A stretch of DNA of 64,000 nt from an uncultured Clostridia bacterium (lineage in GTDB: Bacteria > Bacillota > Clostridia > Peptostreptococcales > Anaerovoracaceae). Of this stretch, positions 46,681 to 55,618 are shown piece by piece. Made by a program: the position numbers and the translations under genes. Numbering within the stretch: the stretch's first letter is position 1; each line of letters starts with the position of its first letter. The DNA is taken from NCBI GenBank assembly GCA_934233735.1, contig CAKQGQ010000012.1:3054-67053 (forward strand), written 5' to 3'. The notes under the pieces were generated by a model. That model had not been told where the DNA came from. It saw only the letters and a list, made by a program, of their open reading frames with translations, and did no database searches.

Positions 46681-46752
46681 GTTGACTTTTGGGCGCGCTA
46701 TTTGCGCCTTCGTTCCGCAAATATTGAAGTGCCGAGACGCTTGTGATAGACT
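46681..46752 (+). promoter_or_regulatory. Conserved leader block and second promoter (P2) of surface gene 46808
   Basis: A block running from GTTGACTTTTGGGCGCGC through CTATTTGC and CCTTCGTTCCGCA is shared, almost base for base, with 50811-50854 and 55505-55550. It ends at TTGAAG (46724-46729), followed after 17 bases by an extended -10 TGATAGACT (46744-46752). The conserved block lies directly against the -35, where an activator would sit. Confidence 0.6.
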
Positions 46753-46807
46753 TGCGAAAAGAAACACATGCAAATAACCAAAACAGCATTAAGGAGGTTA
46801 TATTCAA

Positions 46808-49800
46808 ATGAAGAAAAAACTATTCACAATAGCGATTGCGCTATGCATGGTCTTTACGATGATACCCGTGGGGGTATTTCAGATTGAGACCGCATGGGCA
46901 ACTAGCGGAGATACGCCAGCCAGCGTAAAAGTTGGCGGTGTAGAGATGGTGGGTACCGATGTGACTTACTATAAGTTTAGCAGTAGCGAGGTCGGTACGC
47001 CCGGGACAGCAACCGACTATAATGCAATGTATGATAAAAAGACCAATACATTGACATTAAATAACTTTAACTATACGGGAACTCAGAATGGCATTTATGC
47101 GGATTGCGATTTGAATATTGTTTTGCAGGGTCATAATTCAATAGAAGCGAAGGGCATCAATGACTCTGATTGGAAAAACAGTTATGGTGTTTGGACAGAA
47201 GGTGATCTGCGGATACGCGGTGAAAACCAGGACGAGGATAAGTTGTATATAAAGGCATATAATGGAAATGCAATCTTTGCGTTTGAGGATCATAGCTCAC
47301 CATACAACGAATCAATTACAATTGAAAATGCTAATATCATTGCTGAATCCTATGCAGATGTAGGAATTGTTGCTTCAAATAATGTAAGAATTGAGAACTC
47401 GCATATTCAGAGTTATGGAAAAACATACGCAATTCAGGGCGGCTACTTTGATAATGGTGCGGGTGCGCATGGAAGCATTACCATCGCTAAAAGTGATGTG
47501 AGAGCGAAGACGATGGGAACAGAAAAGAGTGCTTACAATATTGTACCTACCATCAGCGGAGTATATGAATGGGCAACAACAGAAACAAACCGTACATACA
47601 CAAAGTCTACTTCCAAAGAATTTGAAAATGCAGGCAACCCTAAATTTGTAGATATTGTATGTTGGCATTCCCATTGCGTCTGCGGAAAAACGCATAATAA
47701 AGTTGGCACGCACGAAAACGAAGAGGAATTGGCTTTCAGAAACTGGGAAGTCCCGAATGAATTGCCTAAGACTGCAGGGTATTATTGTCTCATGCGGGAT
47801 GTATACATTTCAGTACCATGGGAGCCTGCAGATGACACAGTGTTGTGTCTAAACGGACATAGCATTAGTTGTACTCAAGGAACAAAGGAGACACCGATTT
47901 CTGCTATTAGTGTAAAATCCGGGGTTGATTTTACTTTGACCGATTGCTCAAAGAATATAGACGGAAACAATATAGGCAAGGTTACCCACTATGGTGATTC
48001 TATTGGTCGTGGTGTGGATAATTATGGAACATTTTACCTGTACGGAGGTAATATCGCCGATAATGATAATAGAAGCGATAGTTTCAGCGGTGGCGGTGTG
48101 CAGAATCACATTGGCGCAACATTCACAATGTATGGAGGAAGTATCACCGGAAATAAGGATGTAAATGGTGCCGGTGTATATAATTCAGTAACAGAGAGTA
48201 CAGATAAGAGAACCGTGTTTACGATGTACGGTGGAACCATTTCCGGAAACCAAGCTAGCTACAAGGGCGGCGGTGTGTATAATCAAGGTGATTTTATTAT
48301 GAACGGCGGCACTATCAGCAATAATCAAGCCATTAAGGAGAACGAGGAAGCATCAACCAGCGGCGGCGGTGTGTACAATGCCTCTAAAGGCACATTCAAT
48401 TTTAATGGCGGCGCGATTATCGGCAACGAAGCTGATAACAAGGGCGGCGGTGTGTACAATGCCTATAATGCTACATTCACCATGACAGCCGGAACCATCA
48501 CTAAAAACAAGGTAGTAGCTGCAAGTTCTAGCAAAGGCGATGGTGGCGGTGGAGTTTACAATTTTGGTACTTTCACCATATCGAATACCGCTGAGATTTC
48601 CGGCAATAGGGTGACTGATAGAGATTGTTACGGTGGGGGCGTATTTAATTACGGTACCTTCACCATGAACGGCGGTACTATTGGTGGATCAAATACAGAC
48701 GATGCAAACAGCGCAGGATTTGGAGGTGGCCTCCACCATGGAGCCGGTCAAGCCCAGTTGAACGGAGGAATGATTCAAGGAAATACTGCAACAAGCAATG
48801 GCGGTGGTGTATTCTATAGCAAAAACATTACTTTGAGTGGTGTCACCATCACAGGAAATACAGCAAATGGAACCGGTGGTGGAGCTTGGATGGGAGTTTT
48901 TGATGACATTGTTATGACAGTCGGCGGTGCCACTACAATTACAGGAAATACGGATAAATATGGAAATGCTAATAATGTGCACCTGAGAGTGGGCAAGTCA
49001 CTGACAGCAGATAGTTCTCTTTCCGATTCCGCCCGCATTGGTATTGCAACATTAACAGATAATGAGGCAACTTTGGTGCAAGGCTCGACGAACACGAATG
49101 TTTTTACAAGTGACATGAGCGGTTATAAGCTGATTAATGATGGAAAAGGTGGTCTGAAGCTGGCGGTGGACTATAACCCTGCGCCTGCAACAGCACCGAC
49201 GATTTCGTCACAACCGAGTGACCTTACAATTACATACGGCAAAACCGGAAACTTTACAGTTAAGGCGACGGCCGCAACCGATACGGCATATAAGCCTTTA
49301 CAATATCAGTGGTACAAGAATACAACAAACAGCAATACAGGCGGAACTAAAATTGAAGGAGCAACATCAGCGACTTACAGCGTTCCAACCGATACACCAG
49401 TTGGCAACTACTATTATTACTGCGTAGTAACGGCAACCCGTACGGACAATCAAGAATCGGCAACAGCAACAAGCGAAATTGCTAAGCTTACGGTTTCCAA
49501 AGCACCTGTTACAGTCACAGTGAACAACCAAAACGCATACATCAATGGAACGCTTCCGGCTAACAGCTATAAGGCAGAGGGCCTGGTAAATGGCGATAAA
49601 TTTGATGAGACAAATATAAAATATGAGTACAAAAATGCGGAAGGCGAAACGGTGACACCGAATTTGGAACAAGCAGGAACTTACACAATTAAGATTTCGG
49701 GGCTTACACTTGCGAATGCAGATAATTATGATGTCACTGATAAGCCGGGCACTTTGACTATCATTCAAAAATCATCCGGCGGCAGCAGCGGCGGTTTCTC

Positions 49801-50578
49801 TGCGAGAAGCGAAGTTATAACAACCGGAAGCACGGACAGCAAGGTAACAAGCTCGCCGACAGAAGTCAAGAATGAGACGAAGACGGACGCAAACGGAAAC
49901 AGCGTGACAACTGCAACGGTTACGGTTTCCACAGCTAATCAGAGAGAAATTTTGAGCCAGGCGAAGGCAAACAAATCCGGCGAAATTATCATCAAAATTT
50001 CGCAGAACGAAGTCAAGAACGGAGCAAAACTTGAGCTGAACCTCGAGAAATCTTTCATCGAGTCCATCATCAATGACACTGATGCGAAGCTGACGATTCA
50101 GACACCGGACGGTGAAAAGACTTTCACGCAGGACGAACTGAAGAAACTTGCTGCAGAAGCGACAGGTAATACGGTAACAATTGACCCGACGAGTGCAGGC
50201 ACAACCGAACCGACTGACCCGACCGAACCAACCGATCCGGCAGCAGACAAGAACGCAAAAATCGTCAAGGGCGTTGGAAACACGACCATCGTTTTGAAGT
50301 CCAAACTGATGAAGAACGGAAAGGTGATTCTGACTTGGACGAAGTCGAAGGGTTATAAGGTTGACCGTTTTGAAATCTATCGTTCCGTAAAAAAGAGCAG
50401 CGGCTATGGCAAGGCAGCCTTCTTCACGACGAAGGACGGAAGCTGGTCGAAGTACCTGAACACGAAGAACCTGAAAGCAGGAAAGACCTACTATTATAAG
50501 GTTCGTGGCGTTCGCACCATTGACGGACAGAAATACTACACGCAGTGGTCAAACAAAGCTTGGAGAACCATCAAATAA
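46808..50578 (+). CDS. Secreted beta-helix surface protein with MBG/Ig-like domains and FN3-like tail (poly-G tract interrupted)
   Basis: 1256 residues. The signal peptide MKKKLFTIAIALCMVFTMIP-VGVFQIETAWA is almost identical to those at 50934 and 55619. Here the G tract at 46868-46874 is broken (GTGGGGG), so the frame is less likely to slip. A cysteine-containing WHSHCVCGKTHN segment (about 280) leads into a long right-handed beta-helix with repeated GGGVYN, GGTISGN and TMYGG motifs (about 420-700). An Ig-like domain (about 800-880), an MBG domain (about 890-970), a type A penultimate module (about 1000-1120) and the FN3-like C-terminus follow. Proteins of this build are surface adhesins or polysaccharide binders. 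AAGGAGG precedes the ATG. Expression should be governed by the MerR-type P1 and by P2. There is no sortase or SLH anchor. Confidence 0.87.
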   Translation: MKKKLFTIAIALCMVFTMIPVGVFQIETAWATSGDTPASVKVGGVEMVGTDVTYYKFSSSEVGTPGTATDYNAMYDKKTNTLTLNNFNYTGTQNGIYADCDLNIVLQGHNSIEAKGINDSDWKNSYGVWTEGDLRIRGENQDEDKLYIKAYNGNAIFAFEDHSSPYNESITIENANIIAESYADVGIVASNNVRIENSHIQSYGKTYAIQGGYFDNGAGAHGSITIAKSDVRAKTMGTEKSAYNIVPTISGVYEWATTETNRTYTKSTSKEFENAGNPKFVDIVCWHSHCVCGKTHNKVGTHENEEELAFRNWEVPNELPKTAGYYCLMRDVYISVPWEPADDTVLCLNGHSISCTQGTKETPISAISVKSGVDFTLTDCSKNIDGNNIGKVTHYGDSIGRGVDNYGTFYLYGGNIADNDNRSDSFSGGGVQNHIGATFTMYGGSITGNKDVNGAGVYNSVTESTDKRTVFTMYGGTISGNQASYKGGGVYNQGDFIMNGGTISNNQAIKENEEASTSGGGVYNASKGTFNFNGGAIIGNEADNKGGGVYNAYNATFTMTAGTITKNKVVAASSSKGDGGGGVYNFGTFTISNTAEISGNRVTDRDCYGGGVFNYGTFTMNGGTIGGSNTDDANSAGFGGGLHHGAGQAQLNGGMIQGNTATSNGGGVFYSKNITLSGVTITGNTANGTGGGAWMGVFDDIVMTVGGATTITGNTDKYGNANNVHLRVGKSLTADSSLSDSARIGIATLTDNEATLVQGSTNTNVFTSDMSGYKLINDGKGGLKLAVDYNPAPATAPTISSQPSDLTITYGKTGNFTVKATAATDTAYKPLQYQWYKNTTNSNTGGTKIEGATSATYSVPTDTPVGNYYYYCVVTATRTDNQESATATSEIAKLTVSKAPVTVTVNNQNAYINGTLPANSYKAEGLVNGDKFDETNIKYEYKNAEGETVTPNLEQAGTYTIKISGLTLANADNYDVTDKPGTLTIIQKSSGGSSGGFSARSEVITTGSTDSKVTSSPTEVKNETKTDANGNSVTTATVTVSTANQREILSQAKANKSGEIIIKISQNEVKNGAKLELNLEKSFIESIINDTDAKLTIQTPDGEKTFTQDELKKLAAEATGNTVTIDPTSAGTTEPTDPTEPTDPAADKNAKIVKGVGNTTIVLKSKLMKNGKVILTWTKSKGYKVDRFEIYRSVKKSSGYGKAAFFTTKDGSWSKYLNTKNLKAGKTYYYKVRGVRTIDGQKYYTQWSNKAWRTIK

Positions 50579-50615
50579 TTAGGCAGCAAAGTGTGTAAAA
50601 ATATGTAAATAAAAA

Positions 50616-50654
50616 GCAGGAGTGGAACCCTTGATACTCGGGAATCCACTCCTG
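50616..50654 (+). terminator. Terminator of surface gene 46808
   Basis: CAGGAGTGGA and TCCACTCCTG arms around a 19-base loop, then TTGCCTTTG, about 40 bases past the stop. The related hairpin at 54544 follows the next surface gene. Confidence 0.7.
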
Positions 50655-50749
50655 TTGCCTTTGTACGCCCGGCGGCGCATGGTTTGACACTTATGTTTTT
50701 TTCGTAAATCATCTGCCCAATCTATTTTCATAAAATTTTTATCAATCGC

Positions 50750-50780
50750 TTGACTTGTACACTGATGTGCGATGCATGAT
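50750..50780 (+). promoter_or_regulatory. MerR-type promoter (P1) of surface gene 50934
   Basis: TTGACT (50750-50755), 19 bases containing GTACACTGATGTGCG, CATGAT (50775-50780). Confidence 0.7.
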
Positions 50781-50810
50781 ATTTACATAATTTATGGACA
50801 TTTTATCGAA

Positions 50811-50883
50811 AGTTGACTTTTGGGCGCGCTATTTGCCCCTTCGTTCCGCAGATATTGAAGCACCGAGATGGTTGTGATAAACT
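50811..50883 (+). promoter_or_regulatory. Conserved leader block and second promoter (P2) of surface gene 50934
   Basis: The same block as at 46681, then TTGAAG (50855-50860), 17 bases, extended -10 TGATAAACT (50875-50883). Confidence 0.6.
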
Positions 50884-50933
50884 TTCGGTAAGAAACGTAT
50901 GCGAATAACCAAAACAAGGAGGTTATATTCAAA

Positions 50934-53900
50934 ATGAAGAAAAAACTATTCACTATAGCAATTGCGCTGTGCATGGTCTTCACGATGATACCTGGGGGGG
51001 GTATTTCAGATTGAGACCGCATGGGCAGATACGACGAGCAGCAGCGGAACATCAAAGCCGGTAGAAAAAATATACATTGGCGGTAAGGAATTAAGCAGCA
51101 CAGCTGGATTTTGCTATCATAATGCTACAGAGGATGAAGATGCAAAGGTTGACAATGTTGCTAACGGAGCAAATGCAATATTAGATCCAGAAAGTGGCAC
51201 CTTAACCCTATATAATCTGAATGTAAATGCAACAGAAACTGGTGTAAAAGGCATTCAGTGGGGAGTGGAAGGAAACGCAAGTAATTATATTGTCTATGAT
51301 TTAACAATTGATATTCCTAGTGGAAGCAACAATACAATCACAAGTAAAACAAGTACAGGAATCGCAGGCGATTTTGGATTTACAAATGGCCCATCCTTGA
51401 CAATTAAAGGAGAGGGAAAACTTACTGTTAGTGGTGGTGCAACCGGTATTTGGGTATGGAAAGACATCACAATTGAAGGAGATCCAACAATAAGTGTTAT
51501 TGGTAAAAATGGTATTTCCAACAGAAATGATAGTAGCTCAGGAAAAATAAGTATTAATGGCGGAACTTTGACAATCAGTGCCGACGAGCAGGCAATGGGC
51601 ATAGTACCAACCTGCGAATATAGCAATTTCAACATTATAGCAAGCAAAGACAAAAGTGGTGACCCTGCCACAGGCTATCTTGTATCAGAAATTTCAGAAT
51701 ATAAATACCTGAAATTCACGCAAAAGCACAATCACTGCATCTGTGGTGCAGAGCATGAAAGCGTTGGCGACCATACTAGCAAAAGGACAATTACATTCGA
51801 AGCTTGGGATAAGACCAATAGCCTTCCGTCTTCACCAGGTTACTACTACTTGAAAAAGGATGTCACCCTTGACTGGACATGGAACATAGATGGTGCTGAG
51901 GGTGAAGTTATCTTATGCTTGAACGGACACAAAATTTCCACGAAAGCTGATGGATACTATCAGTATAATAGACTGATTAATGTGGACAAATCAAATTTGA
52001 CCCTGACAAATTGCAGAGGTACAGGTAAAGTTATAAATGAAGGAAGCGTGTCAAATATAAGAGGGATTGATATTACCTATTCAGGATACCCTAACTACAA
52101 ATCCATCTTTAATATGTATGCGATAACTATTGAAGGCTTTACCAACGGAGGTGTATATCTTACAGACAGTGCTGGAAAATTTAATATGTATAGTGGTATA
52201 ATCCAAAACAACAGCAGCGAATATTACGGCGGTGGCGTGACAGCATACCCAAACCACGGATTTTATATGTACGGCGGAACCATTACCAATAATACCACCG
52301 AACAAACCGGCGGTGGAGTTTGGGTTAACGCCTCCAATTCATTTATCATTGGAGGTAAGGTCACAATCACCGGAAATTATAAAATCACAGGCACTGAAAA
52401 GATTGCAAACAATGTATATTTAGCGAATAACGACAATATTGCAATTAGCAATACCGCATCCACTGAATCAACAATTGGTGTGACAACACGTATAAGACCT
52501 ACAGAGGACAGCGATGCAGTGACGATTGCAAAAGGAGCTGATGGTTCAAACATAATGTTTGGTGAACTTGAGAAATTCAAAAACTGCTTTATCTCCGATG
52601 TTGACAGCAGCCGCATCCGCCCTGTTTTTGAAGCTAACGCTATAAAGTTTAAATATTTTGCGAAGACTCCGCAAGTAGGTTTTGCGTACAGCGAAAATAC
52701 AGTTGGAAAGACATATGGAGCAGAAGCATTTACGAATGAGACGCTGACAAGAAACGACTTAAAGGAAACCCCGAAGATTACATATTCCAGCAGCAACAAA
52801 AACATTGCAGTAGTGGATTCGGAAACAGGCGAAGTTACAATCAAAGGAGCAGGCACTGCAGTTATCACTGCTACAGCAGCCGAAACAGCAAACTATGCTG
52901 AGGCTACAGCAAGTTATACTATAAATGTAGCGAAATTGCAAATTATTGCTCCTACGGAAGACTCGACGAAATATGTATACGACGGGACTGAAAAGAACTA
53001 TAAGTTCACTAATACGCAAGATAGTTGGTATTATACAATAACAGGCAACACCCCTCAGACGAATGCAAACGAAGATGGATACACAATTACGGTATCTTTG
53101 GATGAGCCGGAGAACACCGAATGGACTGACGGAACGAGTGGAGACAAGACATACAAGTTTATAATCGCGCGAAAGGCAATTACGGCTCCTACCGCAGACT
53201 CGACGAAATATGTATACGACGGAACTGAAAAGACCTATACTTTTGGTAATATGGCAGATGCGGAGTATTATACAATAAGTGGCAACACCATTCAGACGAA
53301 TGCAAACGAAGATGGATACACAATCACGGTATCTTTGAACGATAAGCAGAACACAGTCTGGACTGATAGAACGAGTGGCGACAAGACATATCAGTTTGTA
53401 ATTCAAAAACAGCAGATTGCAGATCCTGAATTAATAAAAAGCATGTTTGTCTATAGCGGCGAAACCATTACACCTGAATTCAAGGAAAAGCCGGACAAGT
53501 TTACGCTTGTAGGCGCAACCAGTGCAAAAGACGCATATGTGGATGGTTCCTATATGATTACAGCAACTCCGAAAGCAAATTACAAGTTATCCGATAATCG
53601 CGAGGACGTAAATCTGCTTTGGAATATCACAAAAGCTGATCTTATCATCCAGCCTAAGGACATTAGCATTCAGGAAGGTGATGAACTTCCGACCAACTTT
53701 GAAGTATACTACAATAAGCTGAAAGGCGGTGACAAAGCTGAAACCGCTGTTACAGGCACAATGCAATTTGAACTTTTAAAAGATGATGGAACAGCGCTGA
53801 GCGACAGTAAGACAGCAGGTGAATACATTATTCGCGTTAAGAATGCAGAAGAAATTACTTCAGAAAATTACAACTTGAAGTTTGAAACTGCAAAACTGAC

Positions 53901-54510
53901 CATCACCAAGAAGTCATCTTCTTCCGGCGGCGGTTCCTACATCCAAAGACCGACAATCGTAACGGATGAAGGTGGAAATGCATCGCTCAACTATAACGGC
54001 AGCAAGCTTACAATCACCGCAAAAGACGGTTACGAAATCACAGATGTTTTGGTAAACGGCGTTTCCAAGGGTGCAGTTACAGAGCTTACAGGTCTTAAGA
54101 CAGGTGATAAAGTCGAAGTTAAGACAGCTAAGAAAGCAGAACCGTCTGATCCAACCGAACCGACGAACCCGAGCACAGACAAAAATGCGAAAATCGTCAA
54201 GGGCGTTGAAAACACAACAATCGTGCTGAAGTCAAAACTGACAAAGAACGGAAAAGTGCTTTTGGCTTGGACGAAGTCGAAGGGCTACAAAGTTGACAAG
54301 TTTGAAGTCTATCGTTCCGTAAAGAAGAGCAGCGGCTACGGCAAGGCAGCATTCTTCACCACAAAGGACGGAAGCTGGTCGAAGTACCTGAACACGAAGG
54401 AACTCAAGGCAGGCAAGACCTACTACTACAAGGTTCGCGGCGTTCGCGTCATCGACGGCAAGAAATCCTACACGCAGTGGTCGAACAAAGCATGGAGAAC
54501 CGTCAAATAA
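50934..54510 (+). pseudogene. Secreted surface-protein gene out of frame at an 8-G tract in the signal peptide (phase-OFF allele)
   Basis: ATG 50934 after AAGGAGG starts the standard signal peptide, but eight G at 50994-51001 shift the frame and translation stops after GGGISD. With seven G the frame would continue through FQIETAWA into about 1190 residues that are fully open to 54510. No other lesion is present, so I read this as a reversible OFF state rather than decay. The predicted ON protein has a beta-helix N-terminus (TMYGG, GGGV motifs), an HNHCICGAEHE cysteine segment, two nearly identical MBG-type repeats (about 52960-53400, each with YVYDGTEK), further MBG domains, a type B penultimate module (DVLVNGVSKGAVTELTGLKTGD) and the FN3-like tail. 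A GTG at 51265 could only give a protein without a signal peptide. Confidence 0.85.
50994..51001 (+). repeat. Poly-G contingency tract, 8 G (out of frame)
   Basis: Eight consecutive G inside the signal-peptide codons. The paralogue at 55619 has seven and is in frame. Confidence 0.85.
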
Positions 54511-54543
54511 TTAAACAACAAAGTGTGTAAAAATATGTAAAAA

Positions 54544-54575
54544 AGCAGGAGTGGATGCGAATGTCCACTCCTGCT
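54544..54575 (-). terminator. Terminator between surface gene 50934 and the LytTR gene
   Basis: AGCAGGAGTGGA and TCCACTCCTGCT, a 12-bp perfect stem. On the minus strand it is followed by a run of T (plus A 54538-54543), so it ends the LytTR transcript. It can also fold for the plus-strand surface gene. Confidence 0.8.
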
Positions 54576-54597
54576 GTACTTGTATTTGGAAGTTTTT

Positions 54598-55422
54598 TTA
54601 ATTTGCGTCTTCCTCGTCATCATAACGATGCAAGAGAAGCTCTCGGATTTCGTTGTACTTTTTCTTGGGAATCGGGATTTTGTCCCCGTTGAGCAGAGAA
54701 AGCTCGTAACGCTCAATGGATGCAATGTAGTCAGGATTAATCAGATAGCTGCGATGCACAGGAATCAAAATATCCTTCGCGTTTTTTGCGATTTCGGCGA
54801 TACCGGACTTGGCAACAATCTCCTTCTCGCTGCAGACTAAAATCGCGTCCTTTCCGAATGCGGTCACATAGATGATTTCCGCAAAAGGAACGGAATGCAT
54901 GGAACCGCTGTCTCCGATGACATTCAGTCGACGCCTGTCGGTCAGTCGCTTAACTTGATTTTGAAGGTAGCTTTGCGCGAGTCGGCCCATCGTTGTCGGA
55001 ACAACCTCACCTTCAGCCAGCTTCAGTTCTCCCATCGGATTTGAAACATGAATGTGGCGAATCTGCATACCCTGCGGCGTCTTTTCCCAAACGAAGGTGC
55101 AGCGTTGCTGACCCTGCAGGAAGTAATCCGCCGAGGCGGCAGTAGAGGTCACATATCTCGCCGAGACTGTGCAAAACCCGGCGCCGCTGCCCGAAGCAAA
55201 GAATTCCGCATTCAAAATCACGCAAGGCGGTACTTGCTTAATCGCTTCGCGTAAGTCATTTTCCGTCTTTTCGCGTCCGACGAGAAATTCGTCTTTTTGC
55301 GCGCCAATCCAGACGATGTCCTCCGCCAAATGTGAGAGTACGAAGTCCGCGCTTTGCTGCTGCCAAAATTGATGCAGGCATTCCTGTGTCAGTTGAATCG
55401 CTTCCCGTTCGAGTTTTGTCAT
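54598..55422 (-). CDS. SnoaL-like sensor domain + LytTR DNA-binding regulator
   Basis: 274 residues from ATG 55422, which follows AAAGG; an ATG eight codons earlier lacks a site. The N-terminal domain (about 1-135; LTQECLHQFWQQQSADFVLSHLAEDIVWIGAQ) resembles the SnoaL/DUF4440 NTF2-like fold, a possible ligand pocket. The C-terminal LytTR domain (about 170-265; ILIPVHRSYLINPDYIASIERYELSLLNGDKIPIPKKKYNEIR) binds DNA. LytTR regulators often control surface and virulence genes. There is no receiver domain, so this is a one-component regulator. It is transcribed divergently from surface gene 55619, and the conserved leader block of the three surface genes lies in the gap, making it a candidate regulator of P2. 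Confidence 0.82.
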   Translation of the reverse strand: MTKLEREAIQLTQECLHQFWQQQSADFVLSHLAEDIVWIGAQKDEFLVGREKTENDLREAIKQVPPCVILNAEFFASGSGAGFCTVSARYVTSTAASADYFLQGQQRCTFVWEKTPQGMQIRHIHVSNPMGELKLAEGEVVPTTMGRLAQSYLQNQVKRLTDRRRLNVIGDSGSMHSVPFAEIIYVTAFGKDAILVCSEKEIVAKSGIAEIAKNAKDILIPVHRSYLINPDYIASIERYELSLLNGDKIPIPKKKYNEIRELLLHRYDDEEDAN

Positions 55423-55504
55423 GATGTCTGTCTGCCTTTCTGCCATATGGTTTGTCTATTGATATTTTATCAGTCCGCAATCCCTCCTGTCAACATTTTC
55501 GGCA

Positions 55505-55579
55505 AAATTTGATTTTTTAGCGCGCTATTTGCTCCTTCGTTCCGCAAAGATTGAACATTCATAGTCATTGTGCTAAACT
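55505..55579 (+). promoter_or_regulatory. Conserved leader block and P2 promoter of surface gene 55619
   Basis: The AGCGCGCTATTTGCTCCTTC block and GTTCCGCAAA correspond to those at 46681 and 50811. TTGAAC (55551-55556), 17 bases, extended -10 TGCTAAACT (55571-55579). There is no MerR-type P1 upstream, unlike the other two genes. Confidence 0.6.
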
Positions 55580-55618
55580 GAGAAGGAATCCACAAACAAA
55601 TGCAAGGAGGATATATAA

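Noticed and set aside
46681..46740. A canonical LytTR double binding site in the conserved P2 block
   Set aside because: I could not find two good direct repeats of the usual LytTR consensus at the proper spacing. The link to the LytTR regulator therefore rests on position only.
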